Positions 18,346 to 27,567 of a stretch of 47,390 nucleotides of DNA are shown one piece after another. The position numbers were made by a program, and so were the translations under genes. This DNA comes from Bacillota bacterium (GTDB taxonomy: Bacteria; Bacillota; Clostridia; Lachnospirales; Lachnospiraceae): NCBI GenBank assembly GCA_023439505.1, contig JAEXNR010000044.1:1-47390 (forward strand). Direction: 5' to 3'. How positions within the stretch are numbered: the stretch's first letter is position 1; each line of letters opens with the position of its first letter. The notes beneath the pieces are model-generated. The model did no database searches. It worked only from the letters and a program-made list of their open reading frames with translations, and had not been told where the DNA came from.

Positions 18346-19119
18346 ATGGTTTCACGAAAATCAGTTATAACGTTTGGGATGGTAGCGATTCCCATTGCAA
18401 TGTTTACGACAACACAGGACAATGATATTCATTTTAACCAGCTTCATAAGGAGGACAATAGCCGTATTCGTTACAAGAAGACCTGCGCCCACTGCGGGAA
18501 AGAAATCAGTGGAGGGGATATCGTAAAGGGCTTTGAATATGACGACGATAAATATGTGGTCGTTACAGACGAAGAAATTGAGAAGATCAAGACTGAAAAA
18601 GAAAAATCCATTCAGATTCTGCATTTTGCCCAGTTAAATCAGATTTCCCCCGTTTATTATGAGAAGACTTATCAGGCAGCGCCTGAGGCAGGAGGGGAGA
18701 AGGCGTTTGAACTTCTTCGCTTTGCACTGATGGCAGAGCAAAAGATCGCCATTGGAAAGACCGTCATGGGTACCAAGGATACATTGATGGCGATTATACC
18801 CCGGGAAGATGGTATTCTAATCTCTACGATGTTCTATGCAGATGATATTAAGGAACTTCAGAAACCCTATCATAAGCCGGAGGTATCCGAGCAGGAACTT
18901 AACATGGCGAAAACACTGATCAATTCCATGGATACGCCCTTTGACCCATCAAAATATAAGGATGAGTACCAGGTTAGACTCCGGGCGCTGATTGAGACTA
19001 AGATCTCCGGGAAGGAGGTTGTCGCCGCAGAGCCTGAGAGCGCCGGTAAGGTGATTGACCTCATGGAAGCGTTGAAAGCCAGTGTAGAGAAGGCGCAAAG
19101 AGACAAGGAGCCAGCGTGA
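18346..19119 (+). CDS. ku: Bacterial Ku, non-homologous end-joining protein
   Basis: The ATG at 18346 has a GGAGGTG site seven bases upstream; an in-frame TTG two codons earlier is less likely. The 257-residue product shows the Ku core: SRKSVITFGMVAIPI at the start, then FNQLHKED, the Cys pair in KKTCAHCGKEI, and GFEYDDDKYVVVTDEE. IQILHFAQLNQISPVYYEKTY and ALMAEQKIAIGK follow. Ku forms a homodimeric ring on broken DNA ends and recruits LigD. The short lysine-containing tail ends soon after the core, without a long SAP-like extension. The ligD gene begins four bases after the stop, making a two-gene NHEJ operon. Confidence 0.95.
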   Translation: MVSRKSVITFGMVAIPIAMFTTTQDNDIHFNQLHKEDNSRIRYKKTCAHCGKEISGGDIVKGFEYDDDKYVVVTDEEIEKIKTEKEKSIQILHFAQLNQISPVYYEKTYQAAPEAGGEKAFELLRFALMAEQKIAIGKTVMGTKDTLMAIIPREDGILISTMFYADDIKELQKPYHKPEVSEQELNMAKTLINSMDTPFDPSKYKDEYQVRLRALIETKISGKEVVAAEPESAGKVIDLMEALKASVEKAQRDKEPA

Positions 19120-19123
19120 GGTT

Positions 19124-21544
19124 ATGTCAGTAAGCTTAAACGAATACCATCAGAAAAGGAATTTTGAGAGAACCCTGGAACCGGAAGGAGAAACAGCAGA
19201 TTCAAAAGAGGCCTTAAGATTTGTTGTTCAGCATCATCTGGCCCGTAGGGAACACTATGATCTTCGTCTGGAATGGAAGGGAGTACTGATCAGCTTTGCA
19301 GTACCAAAGGGTCCCTCTTATCATACCCGGGATAAGCGGCTGGCCGTACATGTTGAGGATCATCCCCTCGAATACAGGAATTTTGAGGGGACGATTCCAA
19401 AAGGAGAATATGGCGGAGGAATCGTCATGCTTTGGGACGAAGGGGATTGGGAGCCTTCTGGAAATGTGGAGGAAGGACTCAGAGAAGGGCAGCTGAAATT
19501 TATATTAAAGGGAAAGCGCCTTAAGGGTAAATGGGCCCTGGTAAAATTAAAATCTAAAGAGGACGATACGAAGGATAACTGGCTCCTGTTAAAGGAGAAA
19601 GATGAGTATGTAAAGGAAGAGGATGGGATATCAGAATTTACTACAAGTATCAGGACAGGGCGAACTATGGAACAGATTGAGGTGGGGGAAGAGGAAAAAT
19701 TCATGAGAAATCCTTTTGCCAATACACCGGTACAGTTAGCAAAGCTGATGAAATCAGTTCCGGAGGAAGAGGACTGGCTTTATGAGCTTAAATATGACGG
19801 ATACAGAATCATAGCATATGTGGAGGGCAACAATGCAAGGCTGATGACCAGAAACACGAATGATTATACAGGACGGTTTCCTGAGATCGCAGCCGCACTC
19901 ATTGAATTGGCAGGCGCAAGAGCAATGGTTTTGGACGGGGAGATTGTAATTACTGATGAAACAGGCAAAACGGATTTTCAGGCCCTTCAAAATTACAGGA
20001 AGAATCCGAAGGGGAAACATCTGACATATATCATTTTCGATCTTCTGGCGCTGGATGGTGTAGATTTGCGTCAAAGTCGTCTATTGGACAGAAAGGATCA
20101 ACTGGAGGAACTGCTAAAGAATGCCCCCTTAAAACTTTACTACAGCCGTTATGTGAGAGGAAATGGTAGTGCGGGATTTCGTGCAGCATGTGAGGCTGGG
20201 ATGGAAGGAATTGTTGGGAAAAAAGTGGATTCTGTCTATAGCGGAACGAGAAACGGTGACTGGATCAAATTAAAATGTGACAAAAGACAGGAGTTTGTGA
20301 TCGGTGGATATACCCTTTCCGACCGGAAACTGAGAGGTGTAAGTTCTCTTCTCCTTGGGGTATATGAAGGGGAGGAGTTGGTCTATACGGGAAGAGCCGG
20401 TAGCGGATTCGGTGAAGACCAACTAAACATGCTGGAGGAAAAATTCAGGGATCTGGCCCATCCGGATCCGCCTTTTCTCCATCCTCCCAAAGCAAGACCA
20501 GGCGAGCAGATTACCTGGCTGATGCCTAAACTGGTAGCAGAAATAAAATTTGCCGAATGGACCAGGGAGAATCACCTGCGGCAGGCAAGTTTTAAAGGAT
20601 TACGCACAGACAAAGACCCGGGAGACATCAAAAGAGAAAAAGAAGAGGATGAATCAGAAGAGGAAAGACCTATGGAAGAAAATACTAAGAGCCTCATCAT
20701 CGAAGGCATTAAAATAACCAACCCGAATAAAATTGTGTTTGATGATTCGGGGATTACCAAAGAAGAGGTTATCCGGTATTACGAAAAGATTTCAAAGCGA
20801 ATGCTGCCTTATGTAAGCAATCGGGTTCTCAGCATAGTACGTTGTCCCAAGGGAGTATCACAAACCTGTTTCTTTAAGAAACATCCGGGAGCCGGTGCGA
20901 AAGGTATCGTTACCATTCCTGTAATAACCGAAGGAAAAGAAACGGAAGAATACTTTTATATAGAAGCTTTGACAGGTCTGATATGGGAGGCGCAGATGGG
21001 AACACTGGAATTTCATATCTGGGGAAGCAAAGTGGAGGCACTTGAACATCCTGATCTTATGGTTTTTGATTTGGACCCGGATGAAGGTATGGAATTAAGC
21101 AGAGTTCGGCAGGGGGTGAGGGATGTGAGAGATATTCTGAACCGGCTTTCCCTGACTTCTTATCTTAAGACCAGTGGAGGAAAAGGATATCATGTCGTCG
21201 TTCCGTTAAAACCAAATGTCAGCTGGGATACTTTTCATGATTTTGCCAGACGCGTCGCGCAGGTGATGGAACAGCAGTGGCCTGACCGTTATACAAGTAA
21301 TGTAAGAAAATCCAAACGTTCCGATAAGATTTTCATTGACTGGATTCGAAACGGAAGAGGTGCCACAAGCATTGCCCCCTATTCTATCAGAGCAAGAAAG
21401 GGGGCAAGGGTCTCCATGCCCATCGCATGGGAGGAACTGGATTATATTGCCCCCGATGGTATTGGTATGAAAGATGCCATCTTGCGAATGGAAAAGGACG
21501 ACCCCTGGAAGGATTTCTTTCAGAACGATCAGATGCTTCGATAG
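19124..21544 (+). CDS. ligD: Multidomain ATP-dependent DNA ligase D (phosphoesterase-ligase-polymerase)
   Basis: This 806-residue protein has three modules in the order PE-LIG-POL. Residues ~20-160 are the 3'-phosphoesterase (FVVQHHLARREHYDLRLEW, IPKGEYGGG, LKGKWALVKL). Residues ~205-500 are the adenylating ligase with the lysine nucleophile in YELKYDGYRI (near 223), VLDGEIV, EGIVGKKV and WIKLKC. Residues ~530-800 are the primase-like polymerase with VFDLDPDEG (catalytic aspartates) and TSGGKGYHVVVPL. An acidic linker rich in E and D around residues 505-525 joins ligase and polymerase. With Ku it repairs double-strand breaks without a template. This order is the Pseudomonas-like one; the Bacillus subtilis enzyme lacks PE. 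The gene ends seven bases from a convergent gene. Confidence 0.95.
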   Translation: MSVSLNEYHQKRNFERTLEPEGETADSKEALRFVVQHHLARREHYDLRLEWKGVLISFAVPKGPSYHTRDKRLAVHVEDHPLEYRNFEGTIPKGEYGGGIVMLWDEGDWEPSGNVEEGLREGQLKFILKGKRLKGKWALVKLKSKEDDTKDNWLLLKEKDEYVKEEDGISEFTTSIRTGRTMEQIEVGEEEKFMRNPFANTPVQLAKLMKSVPEEEDWLYELKYDGYRIIAYVEGNNARLMTRNTNDYTGRFPEIAAALIELAGARAMVLDGEIVITDETGKTDFQALQNYRKNPKGKHLTYIIFDLLALDGVDLRQSRLLDRKDQLEELLKNAPLKLYYSRYVRGNGSAGFRAACEAGMEGIVGKKVDSVYSGTRNGDWIKLKCDKRQEFVIGGYTLSDRKLRGVSSLLLGVYEGEELVYTGRAGSGFGEDQLNMLEEKFRDLAHPDPPFLHPPKARPGEQITWLMPKLVAEIKFAEWTRENHLRQASFKGLRTDKDPGDIKREKEEDESEEERPMEENTKSLIIEGIKITNPNKIVFDDSGITKEEVIRYYEKISKRMLPYVSNRVLSIVRCPKGVSQTCFFKKHPGAGAKGIVTIPVITEGKETEEYFYIEALTGLIWEAQMGTLEFHIWGSKVEALEHPDLMVFDLDPDEGMELSRVRQGVRDVRDILNRLSLTSYLKTSGGKGYHVVVPLKPNVSWDTFHDFARRVAQVMEQQWPDRYTSNVRKSKRSDKIFIDWIRNGRGATSIAPYSIRARKGARVSMPIAWEELDYIAPDGIGMKDAILRMEKDDPWKDFFQNDQMLR

Positions 21545-21551
21545 CACCGGT

Positions 21552-22475
21552 TTAAGATAACTCAGCCTTGCTGCTTCTTATATTGACTGGAACTTGTGCT
21601 AAAATGATGGACGAAAACAATAAAATACAACCGATTAACTCCCTGGTGGTCAGGGATTCCCCCAGAATGATCCACCCGCCAAGTGCTGAAAATACGGATT
21701 CCAGGCTCATGATCAAAGAAGCGATCACAGGGTTAACTCTCTTTTGACCAAGAATCTGAAAAGTATATGCAATACCACAGGATAAGACACCCGTATAAAG
21801 GAGCGGCAGCCAGGCCTGCAGGATGGAAGTCAGGTTAGGATCTTCAGCAATGAGCATTGCGATAAAGGAAAGAAAACCGCAAATAAAAAACTGCAGGCAG
21901 GATAATTTGACACCATCCACCAGGGGAGAGAAATGATCGATAATCAGGATATGTACGGAAAATAAGAAAGCACCCAGAATAAGAATAAAGTCTTCTTTGG
22001 CCAGGGTAAATCCTTCTGTAACGCAGAGTAGATAAATTCCACATAAGGCAATGAGGATACTAATCCATAAAGTTACTCCCGGGCGTTTTTTAAAGAAGAT
22101 TCCGATGATGGGAACGATAATAATATACAAGGTAGTAATAAAGCCCGCCTTTGAAGCTGAGGAAATGGATACACCGAGTTGCTGGAGATTGCAGGCGACA
22201 AATAAGATGGTGCCGCAAAGGATTCCGCCGATGAATAGTTGCTTGTTTTCCTTAAAATAAGGCCGTTTCACATGAGCTGTCTTTTGATGCCTGTCTTTAT
22301 CACGCAGCAAATAGATACAGGGGAGCAGTGTTAAACCGCCGATTAACATACGGACTGCATTAAAGGTGAAAGGACCGATGTAGCCTCCCCCGACCCGTTG
22401 GGCGACAAATGCAATGCCCCAGATAAAGGCGGAGAGGAGCAGCATAGCATCGCCGAGTAACGATTTTTGTTTCAT
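21552..22475 (-). CDS. EamA/DMT-superfamily transporter
   Basis: The 307-residue protein consists of ten predicted membrane helices arranged as two EamA repeats. The first begins LLGDAMLLLSAFIWGIAFVAQRVGG. The second includes GVLSCGIAYTFQILGQKRVNPVIASLIMSLE, which holds the typical conserved ESVF region. Members export or import small metabolites such as amino acids or nucleosides, and the substrate cannot be predicted. An AGAGGG site precedes the ATG. It is convergent with ligD (7 bases between stops) and divergent from a nitroreductase gene, so it is probably a single-gene unit. Confidence 0.88.
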   Translation of the reverse strand: MKQKSLLGDAMLLLSAFIWGIAFVAQRVGGGYIGPFTFNAVRMLIGGLTLLPCIYLLRDKDRHQKTAHVKRPYFKENKQLFIGGILCGTILFVACNLQQLGVSISSASKAGFITTLYIIIVPIIGIFFKKRPGVTLWISILIALCGIYLLCVTEGFTLAKEDFILILGAFLFSVHILIIDHFSPLVDGVKLSCLQFFICGFLSFIAMLIAEDPNLTSILQAWLPLLYTGVLSCGIAYTFQILGQKRVNPVIASLIMSLESVFSALGGWIILGESLTTRELIGCILLFSSIILAQVPVNIRSSKAELS

Positions 22476-22528
22476 AATATGGATCCCTCTTTTTGTTCAA
22501 TTAATTTTTGCTTGGCGCAATTAGTCTA

Positions 22529-22557
22529 ATTCTAATACAATGTCTGGCGAAAAACAA
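22529..22557 (-). promoter_or_regulatory. Candidate promoter for EamA transporter
   Basis: On the minus strand TTGTTT (22557-22552) and TAGAAT (22534-22529) are separated by 17 bases, 54 bases before the start codon. Confidence 0.45.
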
Positions 22558-22646
22558 GAGGATGTAGTAAGATATCATTAATTATTATTCATCAGGCAAT
22601 CATTTTCGGCTTGTCAAAATTATATTCCTATGGGAGGTATCAGTAT

Positions 22647-23168
22647 ATGTTATTTGAGCTCTTAAGAAAAAGAAGAAGCATTAGAAAATTTCAAAGCAGA
22701 AAGGTAGAAAAAGAAAAAATCGAGTTTATCCTGAAGTGCGCTTTACTCGCTCCGTCCTCACGGTCAATCAGACCCTGGCAGTTTATTGCGGTAACGGATG
22801 AGGAACTGCTCCGCCAGCTCTCTTTTTGCAGGGAACCGGGTCCGCGCTTTTTGGCAGAGGCACCTCTTGCTGTCGTTGTGGTCGCTGATCAGCAGGCCAG
22901 TGATGTATGGGTCGAGGACGCTTCGATTGCGGCCTCTTTTATTCAATTGTCCGCACAGGATTTGGAACTGGGATCCTGCTGGATTCAGGTAAGGGAACGC
23001 AATCACACAAAGGATGAGACAGCAGGAGAATATATCAGAAATATTCTTGAGATACCGGAACACTACCGGGTGGAATGTATCATAGCCATCGGTTATCCGG
23101 CGGAAGAAAAGGCGTCCTACGAGGAAGCTTCTCTCAATTATCAGAAACTGCATTACAATAAGTTTTAA
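22647..23168 (+). CDS. Nitroreductase family protein
   Basis: The ATG at 22647 (MLFELLRKRRSIRKF) is supported by GGGAGG nine bases upstream; a longer frame from a TTG lacks homology. The 173-residue product has the FMN-binding RRSIRKF motif and LLAPSSRSIRPWQFIAV. A late motif with DLELGSCWIQVR follows, and the protein ends with the usual IAIGYPAEE. These are compact flavin enzymes that use NAD(P)H to reduce nitro compounds, quinones or related acceptors; the natural substrate is not evident. It is divergent from the EamA gene, and a bidirectional terminator lies between it and the convergent carbamate kinase gene. Confidence 0.88.
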   Translation: MLFELLRKRRSIRKFQSRKVEKEKIEFILKCALLAPSSRSIRPWQFIAVTDEELLRQLSFCREPGPRFLAEAPLAVVVVADQQASDVWVEDASIAASFIQLSAQDLELGSCWIQVRERNHTKDETAGEYIRNILEIPEHYRVECIIAIGYPAEEKASYEEASLNYQKLHYNKF

Positions 23169-23211
23169 TATTCTTTGCATGTCCGACGTTTTCATAAAGT
23201 TCGCTGCATAT

Positions 23212-23248
23212 AAAAAGGTATCTCGAAGGAATAACGAGATACCTTTTT
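23212..23248. terminator. Bidirectional terminator between convergent genes
   Basis: AAAAAGGTATCTCG (23212-23225) pairs perfectly over 14 bases with CGAGATACCTTTTT (23235-23248) around a nine-base loop. A-run and T-run ends allow it to serve both the nitroreductase and carbamate kinase genes. Confidence 0.85.
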
Positions 23249-23289
23249 ACCAGAAGTGGATATGTTCATTCCCATATCATTCTTTTATA

Positions 23290-24222
23290 TTATGCCGTTA
23301 TGATCGTTCCGCTCTGCCCGGCCACACATTGACGGGCTTTGTCAAGATTACCGATGACAGCTTTGCGGCCTTCCTTCTTCGCAACAAAGTCCACGCTTGC
23401 TTCAATCTTGGGAAGCATGGAGGTCACAGGGAAATGACCTTCACTCATATACTGTTGGGCCTGAGCAATTGTTAAGCCGTCAACGGACACTTCCTTATCA
23501 GTGCCATAATTTAATGCTACTTTATCGGCACCGGTTAAGAATAATAAAATATCGGCGTCCAGCATGTCAGCAAGTTTTTCACTTGCCAGGTCCTTCTCTA
23601 TGACTGCACTTGCGCCCTGGAGTACGGTGCCCTGTTCCAAGACAGGAATACCGCCACCGCCACAGGCGATGACAAGCTGATCTGCTTCAACAAGTGCTTT
23701 GATGGCATCAATTTCGTAAATATCTATGGGCTTTGGTGTAGCAACGACTCTTCGATAGCCACCGTTTTCTTCTTTTACATAATTTCCTTTTTGGATTTCC
23801 TCATCCGCCTCATCTTTTGTCATAAGGCGGCCGATTATCTTGGTGGGATTTTGAAACGCCGGGTCAAAGGGATCTACACGAACCTGTGTGATGATTGTAG
23901 ATACGGTTTTAAAAATGCCCCGGTCCAACAGTACCGTACGGATGGCATTTTGCAAATCATAGCCGATATATCCCTGACTTAAGGCGCCACAGACTGACAT
24001 TGGGGCGACACTGTAATTATTATCCAATCGATTAAACTCCGTCAATGCTCTATGAAGCATGCCAATCTGAGGACCATTGCTGTGTGTGATAATGACCTTA
24101 TATTTATCCTCTACCAAATCGGCAATTGCATATGCCGCATTGATGATTGATTTTTTTTGTTCCGGAAAGCTGGTTCCGAATGCATTTCTTCCTAAAGCGA
24201 CTACAATTGTTTTTTTCTTCAT
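23290..24222 (-). CDS. arcC: Carbamate kinase
   Basis: The ATG at 24222 (MKKKTIVVALGRNAFG) is preferred because GGGGA lies seven bases upstream; an upstream in-frame ATG lacks a site. The 310-residue enzyme shows the amino-acid kinase fold motifs: VALGRNAF, THSNGPQIG, VACGGGGIPV seen as VIACGGGGIPV, and LTGADKVALNYG. GHFPVTSMLPKIEA follows near the C-terminus. It makes ATP from carbamoyl phosphate and ADP, the last step of the arginine deiminase or agmatine/purine fermentation routes. No arcA or arcB gene is in the window, so the source of carbamoyl phosphate is unknown here. Asn in GRNAFG occupies the usual GGNAL position. Confidence 0.93.
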   Translation of the reverse strand: MKKKTIVVALGRNAFGTSFPEQKKSIINAAYAIADLVEDKYKVIITHSNGPQIGMLHRALTEFNRLDNNYSVAPMSVCGALSQGYIGYDLQNAIRTVLLDRGIFKTVSTIITQVRVDPFDPAFQNPTKIIGRLMTKDEADEEIQKGNYVKEENGGYRRVVATPKPIDIYEIDAIKALVEADQLVIACGGGGIPVLEQGTVLQGASAVIEKDLASEKLADMLDADILLFLTGADKVALNYGTDKEVSVDGLTIAQAQQYMSEGHFPVTSMLPKIEASVDFVAKKEGRKAVIGNLDKARQCVAGQSGTIITA

Positions 24223-24345
24223 ACAAAATCCCCATTTCATCATCTATATTTTTAAAGCCTGTTTATACCTAATACTATATCATACAGTTACGGAAGATGT
24301 CAAAAAACTTCTTGTGGAAAGGCCTGTGCAGCAGAAATACATTGT

Positions 24346-24374
24346 TTGACAATATAAATGGAATAAGCTAAACT
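24346..24374 (+). promoter_or_regulatory. Promoter for YdeI-like gene
   Basis: A perfect TTGACA at 24346-24351 and TAAACT at 24369-24374 are spaced 17 bases apart. This predicts a 5' leader of about 65 bases before the ATG at 24447, which follows an AGAGAGG site. Confidence 0.6.
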
Positions 24375-24446
24375 TGAATTACAAAAACTCATTAGGTAAT
24401 GCACGAACAGAAACAGTGTGACAGTTCTGAAAGAGAGGTGTTCTAA

Positions 24447-25040
24447 ATGACAGATAACGGTAGGAATCCCAAGGTGGATGAGTTTATAAATGGAGCCGGG
24501 CAGTGGAAAGAAGAATTTAAGGAACTGCGAAATATAATTCTAGGTTGTGGGTTGACCGAAGACTTGAAATGGGGAAAACCCTGTTACACGTATGATCATC
24601 GAAATGTAGTTTTAATTCATGGATTTAAAGAATACTGTGCCCTTTTATTTATCAAAGGAGCCTTGTTAAAAGATCCCCATCATATTCTGATACAACAAAC
24701 AGAGAATGTTCAGGCGGGACGACAGATCCGGTTCATCGGGATTGGAGAAATCGCAGGGCAGGAAGATATCTTGAAGTCGTACATTCTGGAAGCACTCGAA
24801 GTGGAAAAAGCCGGTCTGGAAGTGGAGTTTAAAAAGCAGGAAGATTATATCATACCGGAGGAACTGCAAGCAAAATTCATGGAATTGCCGGCGCTCAAAA
24901 CTGCCTTTGAAGCCTTAACACCCGGACGGCAAAGAGCTTATATTTTTTACTTCTCTGAAGCCAGGCAATCGAAAACCAGAAGTTCAAGAATAGAAAAGTA
25001 CTTGCAGCATATGTTAAACGGGAAAGGTTTAAACGATTGA
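24447..25040 (+). CDS. YdeI/OmdA-like protein (DUF1801 + C-terminal helical domain)
   Basis: This 197-residue protein has an N-terminal DUF1801-type alpha/beta domain (residues ~15-115) with LTEDLKWGKPCYTY and CALLFIKGALLKDP. A C-terminal helical segment follows with IPEELQAKFMELPALKTAFEALTPGRQRAYIFYFSEA cut here into the family's typical sequence blocks, ending SKTRSSRIEKYLQ. Relatives in Bacillus (YdeI) are linked to antimicrobial peptide resistance by name only, and the biochemical role is not established. It has its own promoter and is followed by a GNAT gene 63 bases later, so co-transcription is possible. Confidence 0.8.
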   Translation: MTDNGRNPKVDEFINGAGQWKEEFKELRNIILGCGLTEDLKWGKPCYTYDHRNVVLIHGFKEYCALLFIKGALLKDPHHILIQQTENVQAGRQIRFIGIGEIAGQEDILKSYILEALEVEKAGLEVEFKKQEDYIIPEELQAKFMELPALKTAFEALTPGRQRAYIFYFSEARQSKTRSSRIEKYLQHMLNGKGLND

Positions 25041-25103
25041 TGGCTAAGGTTATTGTCATCGATTATAGTTTAGAAGAAAGATACAAAGGAGACAGGGAAT
25101 GAT

Positions 25104-25592
25104 ATGGAATATGATCTAAGGCCATATGAAGCTTCATTTTTAAGTGATGCAACACAACTTTGGAATGAGATTGTCGAAGAAGGAGCTAGTTTTCCAGGGG
25201 AGGTGCCATTGACTCCTGAGGAAGCGGAACGGATGTTTAGTAATCAGACGGCAACCGTGTGTGCGATGAACGGGAATAGGGTCATCGGATTATATATTCT
25301 TCACCCCAATGGGATCGGAAGACTCAGCCATATTGCCAACGCATCCTATGCAGTAAAAAAGGAATGCAGAGGATTGGGATTGGGCAGGGTTCTGGTACTG
25401 GATTCGATTGAAAAAGCCAGGGAGAACTTATTTGCAGCCATGCAGTTTAATGCTGTGGTAGCAGTTAATACAAGGGCGCTTAACTTATATCTGAAGTTGG
25501 GATTTACGATTGTCGGCACGATTAAAAACGGATATCGGCTGAAGAACGGTGATTATAGTGACATGTTAATATTTTTAAAGTCATTCCACTAA
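25104..25592 (+). CDS. GNAT family N-acetyltransferase
   Basis: The 162-residue protein has the GNAT fold: an N-terminal strand-helix (YDLRPYEASFLSDATQLWNEI), the core strand VIGLYILHPNG, and the acetyl-CoA pyrophosphate loop in CRGLGLGRVLV. ALNLYLKLGFTIVGTIKNGY follows in the usual motif B position. Relatives act on amino acids, aminoglycosides or phosphinothricin-like compounds; the acceptor is not predictable. The start follows a weak GGAATG region. It lies in a run of same-strand genes (24447-27500) with short spacers. Confidence 0.85.
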   Translation: MEYDLRPYEASFLSDATQLWNEIVEEGASFPGEVPLTPEEAERMFSNQTATVCAMNGNRVIGLYILHPNGIGRLSHIANASYAVKKECRGLGLGRVLVLDSIEKARENLFAAMQFNAVVAVNTRALNLYLKLGFTIVGTIKNGYRLKNGDYSDMLIFLKSFH

Positions 25593-25619
25593 TTGTAAAG
25601 TTTTGTGGGGAGGTGAATT

Positions 25620-25994
25620 ATGAAGAAAAGATTGAGGTCTGCAGGAATATGTTTGATCCTGATTTGGTTATTCTCTGGAATCATGAGACCGTTCTTACTG
25701 CAGGAGGATTATGGGATTTCTGTTTTATCCGGAATTATGAAACTAACATTTAGCAAATCTGAGATTATAAACTATGACAACACCGAAATGATGGGATGTT
25801 ATGTTACGGAGAGTAAGAGGGGAAAAGACATAATCGATGCAATGATGTATGACCTTGGATTTGTTTTTTCGGAGCAAATGGGATCAGATTATCTCTATAT
25901 ACATGAAGGAGAACAGGAGAGGAAATTAATCGTAAGCAGCAGACAATTTACGCGGTATTATCGGATATGGAAAGTACCGCTTACAAAAGAGTAA
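25620..25994 (+). CDS. Small membrane-anchored protein of unknown function
   Basis: The 124-residue product begins MKKRLRSAGICLILIWLFSG, a basic start followed by one hydrophobic helix without a clear signal-peptidase site. It is probably anchored by its N-terminus with the rest outside. The outer part has one Cys (near residue 60) and no domain I recognise. A GGGGAGGTG site precedes the ATG at good spacing, which supports real translation. It sits 27 bases after the GNAT gene and 19 bases before the PhzF-like gene. Confidence 0.7.
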   Translation: MKKRLRSAGICLILIWLFSGIMRPFLLQEDYGISVLSGIMKLTFSKSEIINYDNTEMMGCYVTESKRGKDIIDAMMYDLGFVFSEQMGSDYLYIHEGEQERKLIVSSRQFTRYYRIWKVPLTKE

Positions 25995-26013
25995 AAAGGG
26001 GAGGAAAACCTGT

Positions 26014-26883
26014 ATGAATGTATCTGTATATACGGTACGATCATTTGCCAAAACGGAGGAAGGCGGAAATGAAGCGGGAGTTGTATTGAACGCCGATAAT
26101 TTATCCGAGGAGGAAATGAGAAAAATTGCCGCTCTGATAGGGTTTAGCGAGACAGCCTTCGTAATGAATTCAAAGGTGGCAGACTTTAAAGTCAGATTTT
26201 TTACTCCACAAGACGAAGTGGACCTGTGCGGGCATGCGACGATCGCAGTTTTTTATACCATGGCGGTAACCGGGTTATTGAAGACCGGTGCCTACAAGCA
26301 GGAAACAAAAGCCGGAATACTGGGGATCGAAGTGAAAGAGAATCAATTTATTATGATGAATCAAACGATTCCTGTATTCTCGGATTTGCCTGACCGGTAT
26401 GAAATTGCGGATTCCCTGAATATCCAGGAATCACAGCTGTCACAGGATCTGCCGGTTCAGATCGTATCCACCGGAATTCGCGATATCATCATTCCTGTTA
26501 CAGGAATACAGCAATTATTTGCAATCCAGCCGGATATGGAGAAGATCAGACAGATCAGCCGTAAATACAATGTAATCGGTTATCATGTCTTTACCTTGGA
26601 GACTCAATACGGTGCAACTGCAGCCTGCAGAAACTTTGCACCGTTATATGACATATTGGAAGAAGCAGCGACCGGTACCTCTAATGGTGCGCTTGGCTGT
26701 TATCTTTACCATTATGGTAAGGTTGACAGCGGACAGGCAAATAACCTGGTGTTTGAACAAGGCTATTCTATGAAGAAGCCATCAGAGATTCTCGTTTCTC
26801 TTCTTGTAGAGGGAGAAGAGATTCTTGGTGTAAGAGTCGGAGGAAGTGCAAGGAATTTAAGGATCAGGAAGGTCGAGCTATAA
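26014..26883 (+). CDS. PhzF family isomerase-like protein
   Basis: This 289-residue protein shows the two-lobed PhzF/DapF-like fold. The N-terminal lobe has GNEAGVVLNADNLS, the conserved acid Glu in IGFSETAFV, and VRFFTPQDEVDLCGHATIA. The second lobe has a matching pattern ending in AATGTSNGALGCYLY. In PhzF this Glu acts as the general acid/base for proton shift on a small substrate; for most relatives the substrate is unknown. There is no phenazine cluster here, so phenazine synthesis is not implied. A GGGGAGG site precedes the ATG. The Nudix gene starts five bases after the stop. Confidence 0.87.
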   Translation: MNVSVYTVRSFAKTEEGGNEAGVVLNADNLSEEEMRKIAALIGFSETAFVMNSKVADFKVRFFTPQDEVDLCGHATIAVFYTMAVTGLLKTGAYKQETKAGILGIEVKENQFIMMNQTIPVFSDLPDRYEIADSLNIQESQLSQDLPVQIVSTGIRDIIIPVTGIQQLFAIQPDMEKIRQISRKYNVIGYHVFTLETQYGATAACRNFAPLYDILEEAATGTSNGALGCYLYHYGKVDSGQANNLVFEQGYSMKKPSEILVSLLVEGEEILGVRVGGSARNLRIRKVEL

Positions 26884-26888
26884 CAACT

Positions 26889-27500
26889 ATGGATAAAGAA
26901 CAGTTTTTGAGACGACACCCGGATATCATTGGGAACGAAAAATTAAAAAAATACGCCGTATTCATTCCTTTCCTCCGGATAGCAGGAGAGACCTGTCTGT
27001 TGTTTGAAAAGAGGTCATCCAAATTAAGACGACAGCCGGGGGAAATCTGCTTTCCGGGTGGAAAGCTGGAAAAAGGGGAATCCTTTTGTGAATGTGCCAT
27101 TCGTGAAACTATGGAAGAGCTGCTGCTCCTGGAATCGCAGCTGGAAGTATTGGGCCCGGGAGATATCTATTTGTCACCATTTCAATTGATCATTCATCCT
27201 TTTATCGGAAGAATTCATGATTATCAGGATACGTTTCAAAGGGATGAGGTAGAGGAAATCATAAAAGTACCACTGGATTTTCTTCTTTCCTATCAGCCGC
27301 ATCGGTTTGAAAGTAAGCTGACCCATGAACTACCGGAAGACTTTCCATATGATTGGATCCCGGGAGGGATAAAGTATCCTTGGAGTAACGGAACCTATGA
27401 GATTTTATTCTATCAATATGAAGACTGGATCATATGGGGCATGACCGCACAGATTCTCAGATCAGCCCTAAGCTTGATCAGAGAATTTCGTATGGAATAA
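26889..27500 (+). CDS. Nudix hydrolase, CoA-pyrophosphatase-like
   Basis: The 203-residue protein carries the upstream motif of CoA-type Nudix enzymes (LLFEKRSSKLRRQPGE), running into FPGGKLEKGESF. The Nudix box continues with RETMEELLLL. The metal-binding REx2EE core is complete, but the consensus Gly after EE is Leu, a departure from the box. Such enzymes split CoA or CoA-like dinucleotides to 3',5'-ADP and phosphopantetheine. The start lacks a strong ribosome binding site, and its closeness to the PhzF-like stop suggests translational coupling. It is convergent with the LuxR regulator gene. Confidence 0.85.
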   Translation: MDKEQFLRRHPDIIGNEKLKKYAVFIPFLRIAGETCLLFEKRSSKLRRQPGEICFPGGKLEKGESFCECAIRETMEELLLLESQLEVLGPGDIYLSPFQLIIHPFIGRIHDYQDTFQRDEVEEIIKVPLDFLLSYQPHRFESKLTHELPEDFPYDWIPGGIKYPWSNGTYEILFYQYEDWIIWGMTAQILRSALSLIREFRME

Positions 27501-27567
27501 ATCATGACTTTCCGGTACCTGTGAACAAAGGCTGTCGATGAGCTTTGTCAAGCTTAAGGACCTGCCA

